NCBI GenBank assembly: GCA_050874665.1
Contig: JBNMLC010000006.1
Span: 1 to 64,000 of the forward strand
DNA: 64,000 bases
From: RUG11237 sp050874665
GTDB taxonomy: Bacteria > Bacillota > Clostridia > Lachnospirales > Lachnospiraceae
Direction: 5' to 3'
Below the pieces are notes generated by a model. It had not been told where the DNA came from. It saw nothing but the letters and a program-made list of their open reading frames with translations, and made no database searches. Both the position numbers and the translations under genes were made by a program. This document shows, in pieces, positions 44,241-52,480 of this stretch. Every line of letters begins with the position of its first letter. The first letter of the stretch is position 1.

Positions 44241-45494
44241 CTAAACTCTTAGCAAATCCATACCTGGATGTGCACCGCACCTTCTATAATCATCTGTGTA
44301 TGGATTCACTCCATATTTATGCGATAAAATATCAAATTGTCGATAAGTTTTAATAAAATATTCCAAAGATGGTGTATCCTGATTTTGGAATATGGAGCCT
44401 GGAGAAGTTCTCCATACATTTGCCGCAAGTGCAATTCCATGAGATATAATTTCTTCCGCCTGCTCTATTACATTTTTATATGCTTCTTCTTCCGTTGCAA
44501 ATCCATTCGGTTTTGCAAGTTCAGTTCCTAAGACTACGCCAGAAGATATATTACCTTTACCAAATATATCTACCGCTGCATACAAACGGCGTTTCCATTC
44601 TTCATATCCGATATGTCTTGCTTTTCCAGGACATATCCAGTCAAATTTTTCTTTATTCAGCACTTCAATATCTGTTGTATACGTCATTAATTTAGTCTCA
44701 TGGTATAGGCGTTCTAACTGTTTTTCATTGAATGCAGAAGAAATCAGCTGACTTGGAATACGATCTGCATTGAAATTTTCTCCAATAGCCTGAAGAATTT
44801 CAATGTAACCTTCCAGTTCATCATCCAGCAATTCTTCACCGGAAAGTATCGAACCTCCTGTCAGGAGAATGCTTGAAAATCTTCCTTTTTGTTTCAAAGC
44901 CTCTTTCACCGTTTCTGCTATATATTTCACCGGATATCTCTCTTCTTTTTCTCCACGCTTTATGTAATTAGGAGCCATCGGGCAATATTTGCATCCTTCT
45001 TTGGCTGTATCCCAAAAATGGCACCACTGGCACATATAAATATCTATTCTCTGAGGTCTTGCAGTTGCATAACGGCTCATTGGTTCCCCATTGGAAGCCT
45101 TTTTATCATAAAAATCTGGTTTTTCCCAATATCCGACCTCTTCTAATACTTTCCCCTGGTCTGTGATAACAATTTTATCATCCACAACATCCACTATATA
45201 TGGATCTCTCTGTGCTTTCTCAGGGTCAAAGTCAAAGTTCGTAATCAGGTAGGAACCATCCCTGAGAGTCAGACTCTCAGGGGCGTAATCCTGTGTCGTT
45301 CGAAATCCGGCAATTGTTCCTATATTGACTTGATGGATATTAGGGACTATGCGTTCCTTCGCTGCCTGTGTATAAATTACACCTCTCCTCTGCACATCTA
45401 CCTTCAAAGTCCAAATCGGTGGAACATCCGGATATTTTTTCAAAACTTCATCTAAGCTTAATTCTTTTTTTCTCCATTCTTTATCTCGTGCCAT
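44241..45494 (-). CDS. radical SAM protein A (CX9CX2C motif, extra cysteine)
   Basis: This 417-aa paralogue of radical SAM B shares N-terminal KYPDVPPIWTLKVDVQRRG and VVDDKIVITDQGKV, and the core ARPQRIDIYMCQWCHFWDT. Cysteines at 158, 168 and 171 give CX9CX2C, and a further Cys155 makes CX2CX9CX2C. LLTGGSILSG, PGKARHIGYEEWKRRL and the C-terminal YTDDYRRCGAHPGMDLLRV are shared with B. No SPASM or twitch domain is evident. It lies 20 bases after metK, whose product makes its cosubstrate. Confidence 0.78.
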   Translation of the reverse strand: MARDKEWRKKELSLDEVLKKYPDVPPIWTLKVDVQRRGVIYTQAAKERIVPNIHQVNIGTIAGFRTTQDYAPESLTLRDGSYLITNFDFDPEKAQRDPYIVDVVDDKIVITDQGKVLEEVGYWEKPDFYDKKASNGEPMSRYATARPQRIDIYMCQWCHFWDTAKEGCKYCPMAPNYIKRGEKEERYPVKYIAETVKEALKQKGRFSSILLTGGSILSGEELLDDELEGYIEILQAIGENFNADRIPSQLISSAFNEKQLERLYHETKLMTYTTDIEVLNKEKFDWICPGKARHIGYEEWKRRLYAAVDIFGKGNISSGVVLGTELAKPNGFATEEEAYKNVIEQAEEIISHGIALAANVWRTSPGSIFQNQDTPSLEYFIKTYRQFDILSHKYGVNPYTDDYRRCGAHPGMDLLRV

Positions 45495-45514
45495 ATCCTA
45501 GCTTTCTCCTTTTC

Positions 45515-46693
45515 TTACAGATTCTTCTTAATTTCTTCCACCTTATCCAATCTTTCCCACGGTAAATCAATATCTGTTCTTCCAAAGTGACCATATGCTG
45601 CCGTCTGCTTATAAATTGGTCTTCTTAAATCTAAGGCATCAATGATTGCTGCCGGTCTTAAATCAAATACCTTTTCGATTACTTCGACAATCTTTTCTTC
45701 CTGAACCGTTCCTGTTCCAAAGGTGTCTACTGCAATTGATACCGGTTTTGCTACACCGATGGCATAAGCAAGTTCCACTTCTGCTTTCTTTGCAAGCCCC
45801 GCTGCTACTAAATTCTTTGCCACCCATCTTGCTGCGTATGCTGCAGAACGGTCAACCTTTGTCGGATCTTTTCCTGAAAATGCTCCACCGCCGTGACGAC
45901 CTGTACCACCGTAAGTATCTACAATAATCTTTCTTCCGGTTAATCCGGCATCCCCCTGTGGTCCTCCAATTACGAAACGTCCAGTTGGATTGACATAATA
46001 AATCGTATCTTTATCCAACAGTTCTGCCGGAATCACTGGTTCGATTACATACTTAATAATGTCCTTGCGAATCTGCTCTAGAGTTATTGCCTCTGCATGC
46101 TGGGTAGAAATAACAATGGTATGAACTCTCTTTACATTATTGTTATCATCAAATTCTACTGTTACCTGTGACTTTCCATCCGGTCTCAAATAAGGAACTG
46201 TTCCATCCTTTCTCACCTTTGCCAGTTGCCTCGTAAGTCTGTGTGCAAAAGAAATTGCCGGTGGCAAGTATTCTGGCGTTTCATCTGTTGCGTATCCAAA
46301 GATAATTCCCTGGTCACCAGCACCTGTACCAAAATCTTCTGTAGCACCTTCTTGTTTTGATTCATATGCCTTGTCCACGCCAAGTGCGATATCCGGTGAC
46401 TGTTCATCCAAAGATGTCAGTACTGCAATGGAATCTGCATCAAAACCACCAGCACTTCCGTCATAACCAATTTCCCGAATAGTGTCTCTTGCAATCTTCG
46501 CAATATCAACATAAGCATTTGTAGATATCTCTCCAACTACTAATGCCAGCCCGGTTGCAACCGTTGTTTCTGCTGCAACTCTTGCGTTTGGATCTTGTGC
46601 AATTAATGCATCTAAAATTGCATCGGATACTTGATCCGCAATTTTATCTGGATGTCCTTCTGTTACTGATTCTGATGTAAATAATTTACTCAT
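45515..46693 (-). CDS. metK: S-adenosylmethionine synthetase
   Basis: This 392-aa enzyme makes SAM from methionine and ATP. Motifs are FTSESVTEGHPDKIADQVSD, the catalytic loop GAGDQGIIFGYA, GRHGGGAFSGKDPTKVDRS and FGRTDIDLPWE. It leads the operon with the two radical SAM genes, so SAM supply and use are cotranscribed. GAGAGGAAG precedes the ATG. The long leader contains a cysteine-rich small ORF; I found no SAM-I riboswitch core. Confidence 0.95.
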   Translation of the reverse strand: MSKLFTSESVTEGHPDKIADQVSDAILDALIAQDPNARVAAETTVATGLALVVGEISTNAYVDIAKIARDTIREIGYDGSAGGFDADSIAVLTSLDEQSPDIALGVDKAYESKQEGATEDFGTGAGDQGIIFGYATDETPEYLPPAISFAHRLTRQLAKVRKDGTVPYLRPDGKSQVTVEFDDNNNVKRVHTIVISTQHAEAITLEQIRKDIIKYVIEPVIPAELLDKDTIYYVNPTGRFVIGGPQGDAGLTGRKIIVDTYGGTGRHGGGAFSGKDPTKVDRSAAYAARWVAKNLVAAGLAKKAEVELAYAIGVAKPVSIAVDTFGTGTVQEEKIVEVIEKVFDLRPAAIIDALDLRRPIYKQTAAYGHFGRTDIDLPWERLDKVEEIKKNL

Positions 46694-46788
46694 AATTTAT
46701 CTTCCTCTCTTATTCTCTTAATTTTGAAATTTGCTTATCTGTTTATTTTTGTTTATTTTTTTATTCTGCTATTATCTATTATTTTATT

Positions 46789-46884
46789 TTATAAAGAAGT
46801 GAAGCAACAATTTTCCCTCTCCTCTGTTGCAATGCATCTACATTGTGTCTGTCTGTTCCAATAACTGGTTGTCTTCTTTTTCAT
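46789..46884 (-). CDS. cysteine-rich 31-aa leader peptide
   Basis: In the metK leader an ATG at 46884 has AAGGAGAG 7 bases upstream and opens 31 codons. The product starts MKKKTTSYWNRQTQ and continues CRCIATEERENCC, with four cysteines among residues 15-27. The following RNA can form CAATG/CATTG and GCAACA/TGTTGC stems that overlap the cysteine codons. It may sense cysteine by ribosome stalling. A peptide product with its own role, including a modified peptide, is the alternative. Confidence 0.55.
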   Translation of the reverse strand: MKKKTTSYWNRQTQCRCIATEERENCCFTSL

Positions 46885-46989
46885 ACTTCTTCTCTCCTTA
46901 TTGTTTATTTAAGGAATCAAGTTTTTATTTTCTTTCTTCCTTACAACGCAAATCATATCCTAGTTTTCCTATTTATTCCATATGAAAAC

Positions 46990-47004
46990 TTGAAATCGTT
47001 TACA
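46990..47004. promoter_or_regulatory. operator box 1 upstream of metK operon
   Basis: TTGAAATCGTTTACA matches the LacI/GalR-family and cre consensus (TGNAANCGNWNNCA). It is identical over 15 bases to box 2, centred 93 bases away (about nine helical turns), which would suit DNA looping. A LacI-family gene lies immediately upstream, so it is the first candidate, with CcpA the alternative. Confidence 0.65.
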
Positions 47005-47082
47005 TCTTTTTCTAGTTATGATATAAAAATATATAAAAAAGATTAAAATTTTTCATACGTTTTATTCAAAATATTTTCATTT

Positions 47083-47097
47083 TTGAAATCGTTTACA
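47083..47097. promoter_or_regulatory. operator box 2 upstream of metK operon
   Basis: This is a second identical TTGAAATCGTTTACA box. Together with box 1 it brackets an AT-rich stretch (47005-47080) that probably contains the metK operon promoter, although no strong -35/-10 pair stands out. Confidence 0.65.
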
Positions 47098-47193
47098 CGA
47101 TCACTTTTTCCTCATTCTAAGGGACTTCGCAAAGATTAAAAACAGAACATAAGAAGAATTTTATTCTATATTTTGAAGAAGTGCATCAAATGG

Positions 47194-47217
47194 AACTGTT
47201 GTACCCTAAAAACAGTT
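47194..47217. repeat. small inverted repeat near the lacI terminator
   Basis: AACTGTT and AACAGTT flank a 10-base spacer, 10 bases from the lacI-gene terminator hairpin on the metK side. It could be a weak hairpin or a second regulator's site. The rest of 47098-47193 shows nothing recognisable. Confidence 0.3.
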
Positions 47218-47226
47218 GCTTTCACA

Positions 47227-47264
47227 AAATAAATACCCCGCCCAAACGACGAGGTATTTATTTT
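47227..47264 (-). terminator. terminator after the LacI-family gene
   Basis: A 12-bp stem (AAAATAAATACC / GGTATTTATTTT) with extra CG pairing in the loop region lies about 34 bases after the LacI-type gene. It isolates the azl-tcdA-lacI transcript from the metK operon. Confidence 0.75.
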
Positions 47265-47297
47265 GGATTCTTATACTAATCATCCATATTTGCAATT

Positions 47298-48377
47298 TTA
47301 AATATAATATTCACACCAGCCGCTTTCGTCTGCCGCTATACAACTACTTCTTACTATCAGTTTTCCTTCTAACTCTGTACGAACAACACTTGTATGTCCG
47401 CCTTTGATTCGATCAAGCAGCAAATATATAGCAAATTTTCCCATCTCTTCTCTGGGCAATCTTACTGTGGTAAGCATTGGTTTTGTGTACTGTGCTTCCT
47501 CAATATCGTCACTTCCAATAATAGAGGGCATATAATAAAGGTTTTTAAACTTTTTAAGACATTTTAACATTCCAATAGCAGTAATATCATTGGCACAATA
47601 AATACCGGTAGGGTAATCACCGGACTGTAACATTTGTTCCATCACCTTATACCCTTCTGTCTCCGTCTGCTTTGTTTCTATCACATAATTTTCTTCACAT
47701 TCCAGCCTATATCTTTGAAGAGTATCAATATATCCTCTATACCTGGCTTCATTATGACACTCCCCAACATACCCTATGCTTTTATGCCCCAACTCAATTA
47801 AATATTCCACTGCCGTTGAAGCTACTTTGTATCCATCGCATAACACCTCATCTACTTCATTATTAGTCGAATTTCTATTAATAGAAACTACATTTTTATA
47901 TTTATTCTTTAGCTTTTTCAACGCTACTTTATTACATTTTCCAACTATAATGAGACCATTGCATCTCTCATTCGGTTCGTTATGCATTTCTTCAATAATT
48001 TGATCCAAATTTTCTGTTCTGCATTTTCTATCATTAGAAAACACAGACATATACATTACTTTAGATAAAATGCAGGACTGCTTATGTATTTCACTCTCAA
48101 TCACACGCAAAAGTTCTGTAAAAAATGGATCTGCTTTAGAAACATCAATACGCGTCATTAATACATGGATATAATATGTTTTTTCTGGTGTAATACCCTT
48201 TTTCAAATTGCGTGCCGCTTCATTTGGGACGTAATTCATTTCTATAGCAAGTTTCCATATTTTATCCCTTAATTGAGATGAAGAACATTTATAATTTGGA
48301 TTATTCAGCACTCTGGATACAGTGGCTGTAGATACTCCTACCTTTTGTGCAATTTTTTTTAAAGACATAATTCTCAT
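47298..48377 (-). CDS. LacI/GalR family transcriptional regulator
   Basis: This 359-aa regulator has the LacI helix-turn-helix MSLKKIAQKVGVSTATVSRVLNN and hinge region, then a periplasmic-binding-protein-like effector domain (EYLIELGHKSIGYVGE, IYCANDITAIGMLKC, SIIGSDDIEEAQYTKPMLTTV). Effector unknown. Two LacI-type operator boxes lie between it and metK, so it probably controls that operon. Translation could begin at 48377 or three codons later at 48368. Confidence 0.87.
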   Translation of the reverse strand: MRIMSLKKIAQKVGVSTATVSRVLNNPNYKCSSSQLRDKIWKLAIEMNYVPNEAARNLKKGITPEKTYYIHVLMTRIDVSKADPFFTELLRVIESEIHKQSCILSKVMYMSVFSNDRKCRTENLDQIIEEMHNEPNERCNGLIIVGKCNKVALKKLKNKYKNVVSINRNSTNNEVDEVLCDGYKVASTAVEYLIELGHKSIGYVGECHNEARYRGYIDTLQRYRLECEENYVIETKQTETEGYKVMEQMLQSGDYPTGIYCANDITAIGMLKCLKKFKNLYYMPSIIGSDDIEEAQYTKPMLTTVRLPREEMGKFAIYLLLDRIKGGHTSVVRTELEGKLIVRSSCIAADESGWCEYYI

Positions 48378-48384
48378 TCGCTTT

Positions 48385-49152
48385 CTAATATTTATCTTTA
48401 TTTTCTGTGATATCTTTCACAATTTCCGCAGCTATCATCAGCCCCGCTACCGAAGGTACGAATGCAAGACTGCCCGGTATATCTCTGCGTTCCGTACATT
48501 TATGCTTTGTATCCGGTGGGCAGATGCAGTTACTCCTGCAACTAATCGACATATCCTCTAATGGTCTTGTAGGCTTTTCTGTAGAATATACTACCTTTAA
48601 CCTTTTAACATTTCGTTTCCGCAGCTCTCTTCTCATCACCTTTGCCAAAGGACACATCGTAGTTCGATAAATATCGTCCACTTTAAACTTGGACGGGTCT
48701 TTCTTATTTCCGGCACCCATACAGCTGATCACCGGGACACCTGCTTCCTGTGCCCTCATAACAATATCTAACTTCGCAGTTACCGTATCTACTGCATCCA
48801 CTACATAGGAATAATCCTCAAAATTAAATTCATTTGCCGTTTCTGGAAGATAAAAGCACTTATGCACGTATACCTTTGCCTGAGGATTAATTTCCAAGAT
48901 ACGTTCCTTCATTACTTCTGCCTTATATTTTCCCACAGTACTTTTCGTAGCAATAATTTGTCGATTTATATTGGTAAGACAAATTTTATCATCATCGACC
49001 AAATCAAAGGAGCCTACGCCAGACCTTGCCAATGCTTCAACCACATATCCGCCAACTCCCCCTATGCCAAATACGGCAACCCTTGTCTGCCCTAATGTCT
49101 CCATTGCTGTTTTTCCAAGCAATAATTCAGAACGCGAAAACTGATTTAACAT
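48385..49152 (-). CDS. tcdA: tRNA threonylcarbamoyladenosine dehydratase
   Basis: This 255-aa E1-like enzyme cyclises t6A37 of tRNA to ct6A. It has the ATP motif FGIGGVGGYVVEALARSG, DDDKICLTNINRQI, SCMGAGNKKDPS and PTRPLEDMS, with C-terminal cysteines. It is distinct from the sulfur-carrier E1 at 32507. It lies between azlD and the LacI-type gene with short gaps. Confidence 0.9.
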   Translation of the reverse strand: MLNQFSRSELLLGKTAMETLGQTRVAVFGIGGVGGYVVEALARSGVGSFDLVDDDKICLTNINRQIIATKSTVGKYKAEVMKERILEINPQAKVYVHKCFYLPETANEFNFEDYSYVVDAVDTVTAKLDIVMRAQEAGVPVISCMGAGNKKDPSKFKVDDIYRTTMCPLAKVMRRELRKRNVKRLKVVYSTEKPTRPLEDMSISCRSNCICPPDTKHKCTERRDIPGSLAFVPSVAGLMIAAEIVKDITENKDKY

Positions 49153-49177
49153 AACTTCTATCTCTCCAATCTTATTT

Positions 49178-49501
49178 TCAAACTAAATTTACCAATATCA
49201 TATACGCACCGGTACCCGCAACAATACTCAAGAACACATTATGTTTCCATTTATAACTTGCAAAAACGACTGCTAATGCCAGAAATTTAGGAATTCCGAC
49301 TCCTGCCACGTCACTTGCTACATCCTTAAAGCAATACACAATTAAGACTGCCATAATAGAGGACGGCAGCATCTCACCTAAGCATTTCAGCTTTGCCGGC
49401 ATCTTCCTTTCACCCTGAAATGCTAAAAAGGGTAAGGCCCGCAGACAAAAAGTAATCACTGCTGCCAAAAGAATTGTCATAATTATTCTAGTTGTTTTCA
49501 T
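49178..49501 (-). CDS. azlD: AzlD branched-chain amino-acid transport subunit
   Basis: This 107-aa small membrane protein has about four helices and the AzlD pattern (LAAVITFCLRALPFLAFQ, KCLGEMLPSSIMAVLIVYCF). It works with AzlC, encoded 10 bases upstream, in branched-chain amino-acid or analogue export. Confidence 0.88.
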   Translation of the reverse strand: MKTTRIIMTILLAAVITFCLRALPFLAFQGERKMPAKLKCLGEMLPSSIMAVLIVYCFKDVASDVAGVGIPKFLALAVVFASYKWKHNVFLSIVAGTGAYMILVNLV

Positions 49502-49511
49502 AATACGCCTC

Positions 49512-50207
49512 TCATTTCCTTTGTTTTTCTTCCATCTTTAAAAGTAAGATTCCAGAAGTTCCCAGAAGGGACGGCAGCATAAAACTGCTTTCTTTAAAAA
49601 GGAGCAGACACAAAACTGCCACAAACAAACCAGTTAACGCCGGAAAATGACTCTGACTTTTTTCCCACTGTTCTATAAAAATAATAACAAATAATGCCGT
49701 CATACAAAAATCAATTCCTTCTAAATTAAATGGCAGCACTTGACCTAATACGCCACCCAGCACTGTTCCTGCCATCCAGTAACATCTGCTAAACAACGCC
49801 ACATAAAACATAACCTCTTTCTTTTCTTTTTCCGGAAGTTCTAAAGAACAATTGACAGCATAGGTTTCGTCTGTCATTGTATGAATCATATAAGGTAAGC
49901 GTCTTCCCATTTTCTTAAATTCTTCCAAAAAGGTCAAGCTGTAAAAAGTCTGCCTGCTATTCATTAAAAACGCTGTCAACGCTACGGTAAGCATCGAGGC
50001 TCCACTGCTTAAAAAAGTAATAAGCACAAACTGAAATGCACCCGTATACACAGCCATACTTGTAAATAAAGCATAATACCAATGAAACCCTGACTTTTCC
50101 ATTAACATTCCGTATGCCATACTTACAAAGATATAACTGCACAGAATGGGCAATGACTTAACAAATGCTAACTTTATTGCATATTTTTTCAACCCCAACA
50201 ATATCAC
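49512..50207 (-). CDS. azlC: AzlC family branched-chain amino-acid exporter
   Basis: This 231-aa membrane protein has the AzlC signature SLPILCSYIFVSMAYGML, YTGAFQFVLITFL and MNSRQTFYSLTFL. It is first in the azlC-azlD-tcdA-lacI run. The ribosome binding site is weak (AGGTGATATTG), and a start a few codons downstream is possible. Confidence 0.88.
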   Translation of the reverse strand: MILLGLKKYAIKLAFVKSLPILCSYIFVSMAYGMLMEKSGFHWYYALFTSMAVYTGAFQFVLITFLSSGASMLTVALTAFLMNSRQTFYSLTFLEEFKKMGRRLPYMIHTMTDETYAVNCSLELPEKEKKEVMFYVALFSRCYWMAGTVLGGVLGQVLPFNLEGIDFCMTALFVIIFIEQWEKSQSHFPALTGLFVAVLCLLLFKESSFMLPSLLGTSGILLLKMEEKQRK

Positions 50208-50292
50208 CTTTTTCCTATGTGTTTACTAGGATTATAAGTCAAAAAAAGAAAGCGGTCAAGTAGACAAACCTCTTTTTCTCACTTAATAACTC

Positions 50293-50338
50293 AAAATCCC
50301 AGCAAATTCATGCCGAAACATAATTTCACTGGGATTTT
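50293..50338 (-). terminator. terminator of rnpB
   Basis: A 10-bp stem (AAAATCCCAG / CTGGGATTTT) with further inner pairing lies just after the RNase P RNA on the minus strand and ends in a T-rich arm. Confidence 0.8.
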
Positions 50339-50353
50339 ATTTACAAAACATAC

Positions 50354-50702
50354 TAAGCAAGACGATAAGCCGGGTTATGTCGCGAATCATCATCTATCTA
50401 GGACTGTCGTCGCCAACAGCCTCCAGCAACCAACCTAGAACCGACGGGCCATCGTATGTTCAAATTCGGTTTTGCTTCGAGTGGGGTTTACATATGCCCT
50501 ATGTGTTACCACATAGGCGGTAGTCCCTTACACTGCCCTTCCACCCTTACCATATTGTAGCACAATATGGCGGTATATTTCTGTTGCACTAGCCTTGGAG
50601 TCACCTCCACCAGACGTTATCTGGCACCCTGCCCTGTGAAGCCCGGACTTTCCTCACCTGCGGCCTTTCGGCACTTGCAGCTGCGATGATTTGTCTTACT
50701 TA
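50354..50702 (-). ncRNA. rnpB: RNase P RNA (class A)
   Basis: On the minus strand the conserved core GAGGAAAGTCCGGGCT, followed by CAGGGTGCCAGATAACG and GGTGGAGGTGACTCCAAGG, identifies the catalytic RNA of RNase P, which trims tRNA 5' ends. The 3' part contains AACCCGGCTTATCG. I set the ends by the P1 helix: TAAGTAAGAC at the 5' end pairs with GTCTTGCTTA at the 3' end. Length of about 349 bases is normal. Confidence 0.95.
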
Positions 50703-50793
50703 CTAAAGTATCATATCGGATTTCTTCTGCACTGTCAAGCCTTTCTATCAGGAGTTGTATGGAGTTGTATGGCAGTAATTTAATTCTTCTAAA

Positions 50794-52467
50794 TCACACC
50801 TTAAAGCAACTTCCCCCGATAAATTCTCGAATAATAGAATTATTTGGAACTGCCTCACTGCTAATACCAAGAAAATAATCTAAAAATTTCAATAAACGTT
50901 TTGCCTCCGGATATTCTTTATCTTCTGGCGTAATACTGAATAGTAACGGTTCTGCATACTGTTTTAATACTGACAATTCATAAATCAGTGCCGAATTAAA
51001 CATAACATCCGCTTCTTCTTGATAAGGGAAAATATTTTTTTCTTCGCCACGTCTTACAGAATACCACATACCAATCGTTGTTTTTGCATCGGAGCCTCGT
51101 GTTCTGGCATCTCTTACCATTCTTCGAATCAGACGCCCATCCGTAGTCGGAATTCTATTATGCTCATCTACATTTAATTGTGTCAATGCACTGATATAAA
51201 TTTTATATTTACTTTCCTTAGGCAATGAGTGGGATAACTTATCATTAAGTCCATGAATTCCCTCAATTACAAGAATATCTTCTTTTCCTAATTTCATATA
51301 ATCGCCTTTATATTCCCGTTTCCCTAATTTAAAATTAAAAGAAGGAATTTCTACGCATTCCCCGGCAAGTAAGGAATTCATATCTTTGTTAAACTGCTCT
51401 ACATCAATGGCCTCTAAACACTCAAAATCATAATTTCCAAACTCATCCTTTGGTGTAAACTCTCTGTCTTTAAAATAATTATCTAATGCCAGAGGATGTG
51501 GTTTCATTCCATGTGCCAGAAGTTGAATAGACAATCTGTGAGAAAAGGTTGTTTTTCCTGAAGAAGATGGTCCTGCAATCATAACAAATTTCTTGTCAGA
51601 GCACTTGCATATCTCTTCTGCAATTTCTGCGATTTTCTTCTCCTGCAAAGCTTCCTGCACCAGCATCAACTGAGCCATATTTCCTTCAACAATTTTATCA
51701 TTCAGGGCACCCACCGTACTTACATCGAGCATTTCCCCCCACTTCTCAGACTCTTTTAATACACCAAACAGTTTTTTACGAGGTCTAAATTCCGGTACTG
51801 TTTTCATATCTTCCGCAGTAGGAAGCTGTAAAACAAACCCTTCATCAAATTGTATTAATTCAAAGTATTTTACATACCCTGCATCTGGCAGCATATATCC
51901 GTAAAAATAATCTTCAAAATTGCTTATACTGTATATATTTACGCTAGACACACGTCGATAGCGGAATAATCTTTCTTTATCCTTCATTCCATATTTTTTA
52001 AACAACGCAACTGCATCCCTTGTAGGAATCGTTTTTTTATTAATTGGAATTTTTTCTTCCGAAAGCGTTTTCATACGAGCAGACACTTTATCTAAAAATT
52101 CCTTTGTAATCTGTACACTGCCCTTCATCGTACAGTACAAACCTTTATCCACTGAAAAATCAACCATAATTTTTTCAATTTCTCCGGCTTGCGTCATTTC
52201 TGCCACATCATACATGGCCTTTAACATCAAAAGTGTGGCACTTCTTTTATATGCCTTGTGTCCCGCATCATCTGATGTTGTTACAAATGTAAGCGTACAA
52301 TCCTGCGTTGCAAGTTTATTTAATTCCTGCAAGTTATGTCCCAGCATAACCAACGCAATATCTTCCTTGTAGTTTTGTTGAAAATCTGCTGCGATTTCCC
52401 CATAGGAAGTACCACGTTTATATTCTTTTACTTGTTCCCCCACAGTTACTTTTATCGTTGATTGCAT
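50794..52467 (-). CDS. TGS-domain uridine-kinase-like nucleoside kinase
   Basis: This 557-aa protein begins with a TGS/ubiquitin-like domain (VKEYKRGTSYGEIAADF), continues through a threonyl-tRNA-synthetase-type second domain, and ends with a uridine kinase/phosphoribulokinase domain (P-loop IAGPSSSGKTTFSHRL near residue 300, LALDNYFKDRE, VIEGIHGLND). This layout is typical of a Clostridia nucleoside kinase family. The exact substrate is unproven. Confidence 0.87.
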   Translation of the reverse strand: MQSTIKVTVGEQVKEYKRGTSYGEIAADFQQNYKEDIALVMLGHNLQELNKLATQDCTLTFVTTSDDAGHKAYKRSATLLMLKAMYDVAEMTQAGEIEKIMVDFSVDKGLYCTMKGSVQITKEFLDKVSARMKTLSEEKIPINKKTIPTRDAVALFKKYGMKDKERLFRYRRVSSVNIYSISNFEDYFYGYMLPDAGYVKYFELIQFDEGFVLQLPTAEDMKTVPEFRPRKKLFGVLKESEKWGEMLDVSTVGALNDKIVEGNMAQLMLVQEALQEKKIAEIAEEICKCSDKKFVMIAGPSSSGKTTFSHRLSIQLLAHGMKPHPLALDNYFKDREFTPKDEFGNYDFECLEAIDVEQFNKDMNSLLAGECVEIPSFNFKLGKREYKGDYMKLGKEDILVIEGIHGLNDKLSHSLPKESKYKIYISALTQLNVDEHNRIPTTDGRLIRRMVRDARTRGSDAKTTIGMWYSVRRGEEKNIFPYQEEADVMFNSALIYELSVLKQYAEPLLFSITPEDKEYPEAKRLLKFLDYFLGISSEAVPNNSIIREFIGGSCFKV

Positions 52468-52480
52468 AAAACTGCCCCCT

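Noticed and set aside
46789..46884. Cysteine-rich peptide as a RiPP precursor for the radical SAM proteins
   Set aside because: The radical SAM proteins lack SPASM and RRE-like domains, the operon has a sulfonate-type importer rather than an exporter or protease, and the peptide position suits a leader. It is kept only as an alternative.
46694..46990. SAM or cobalamin riboswitch in the metK leader
   Set aside because: I read the leader on the minus strand and found no SAM-I core or kink-turn motif; the leader instead holds a small ORF. A covariance-model search would be decisive.
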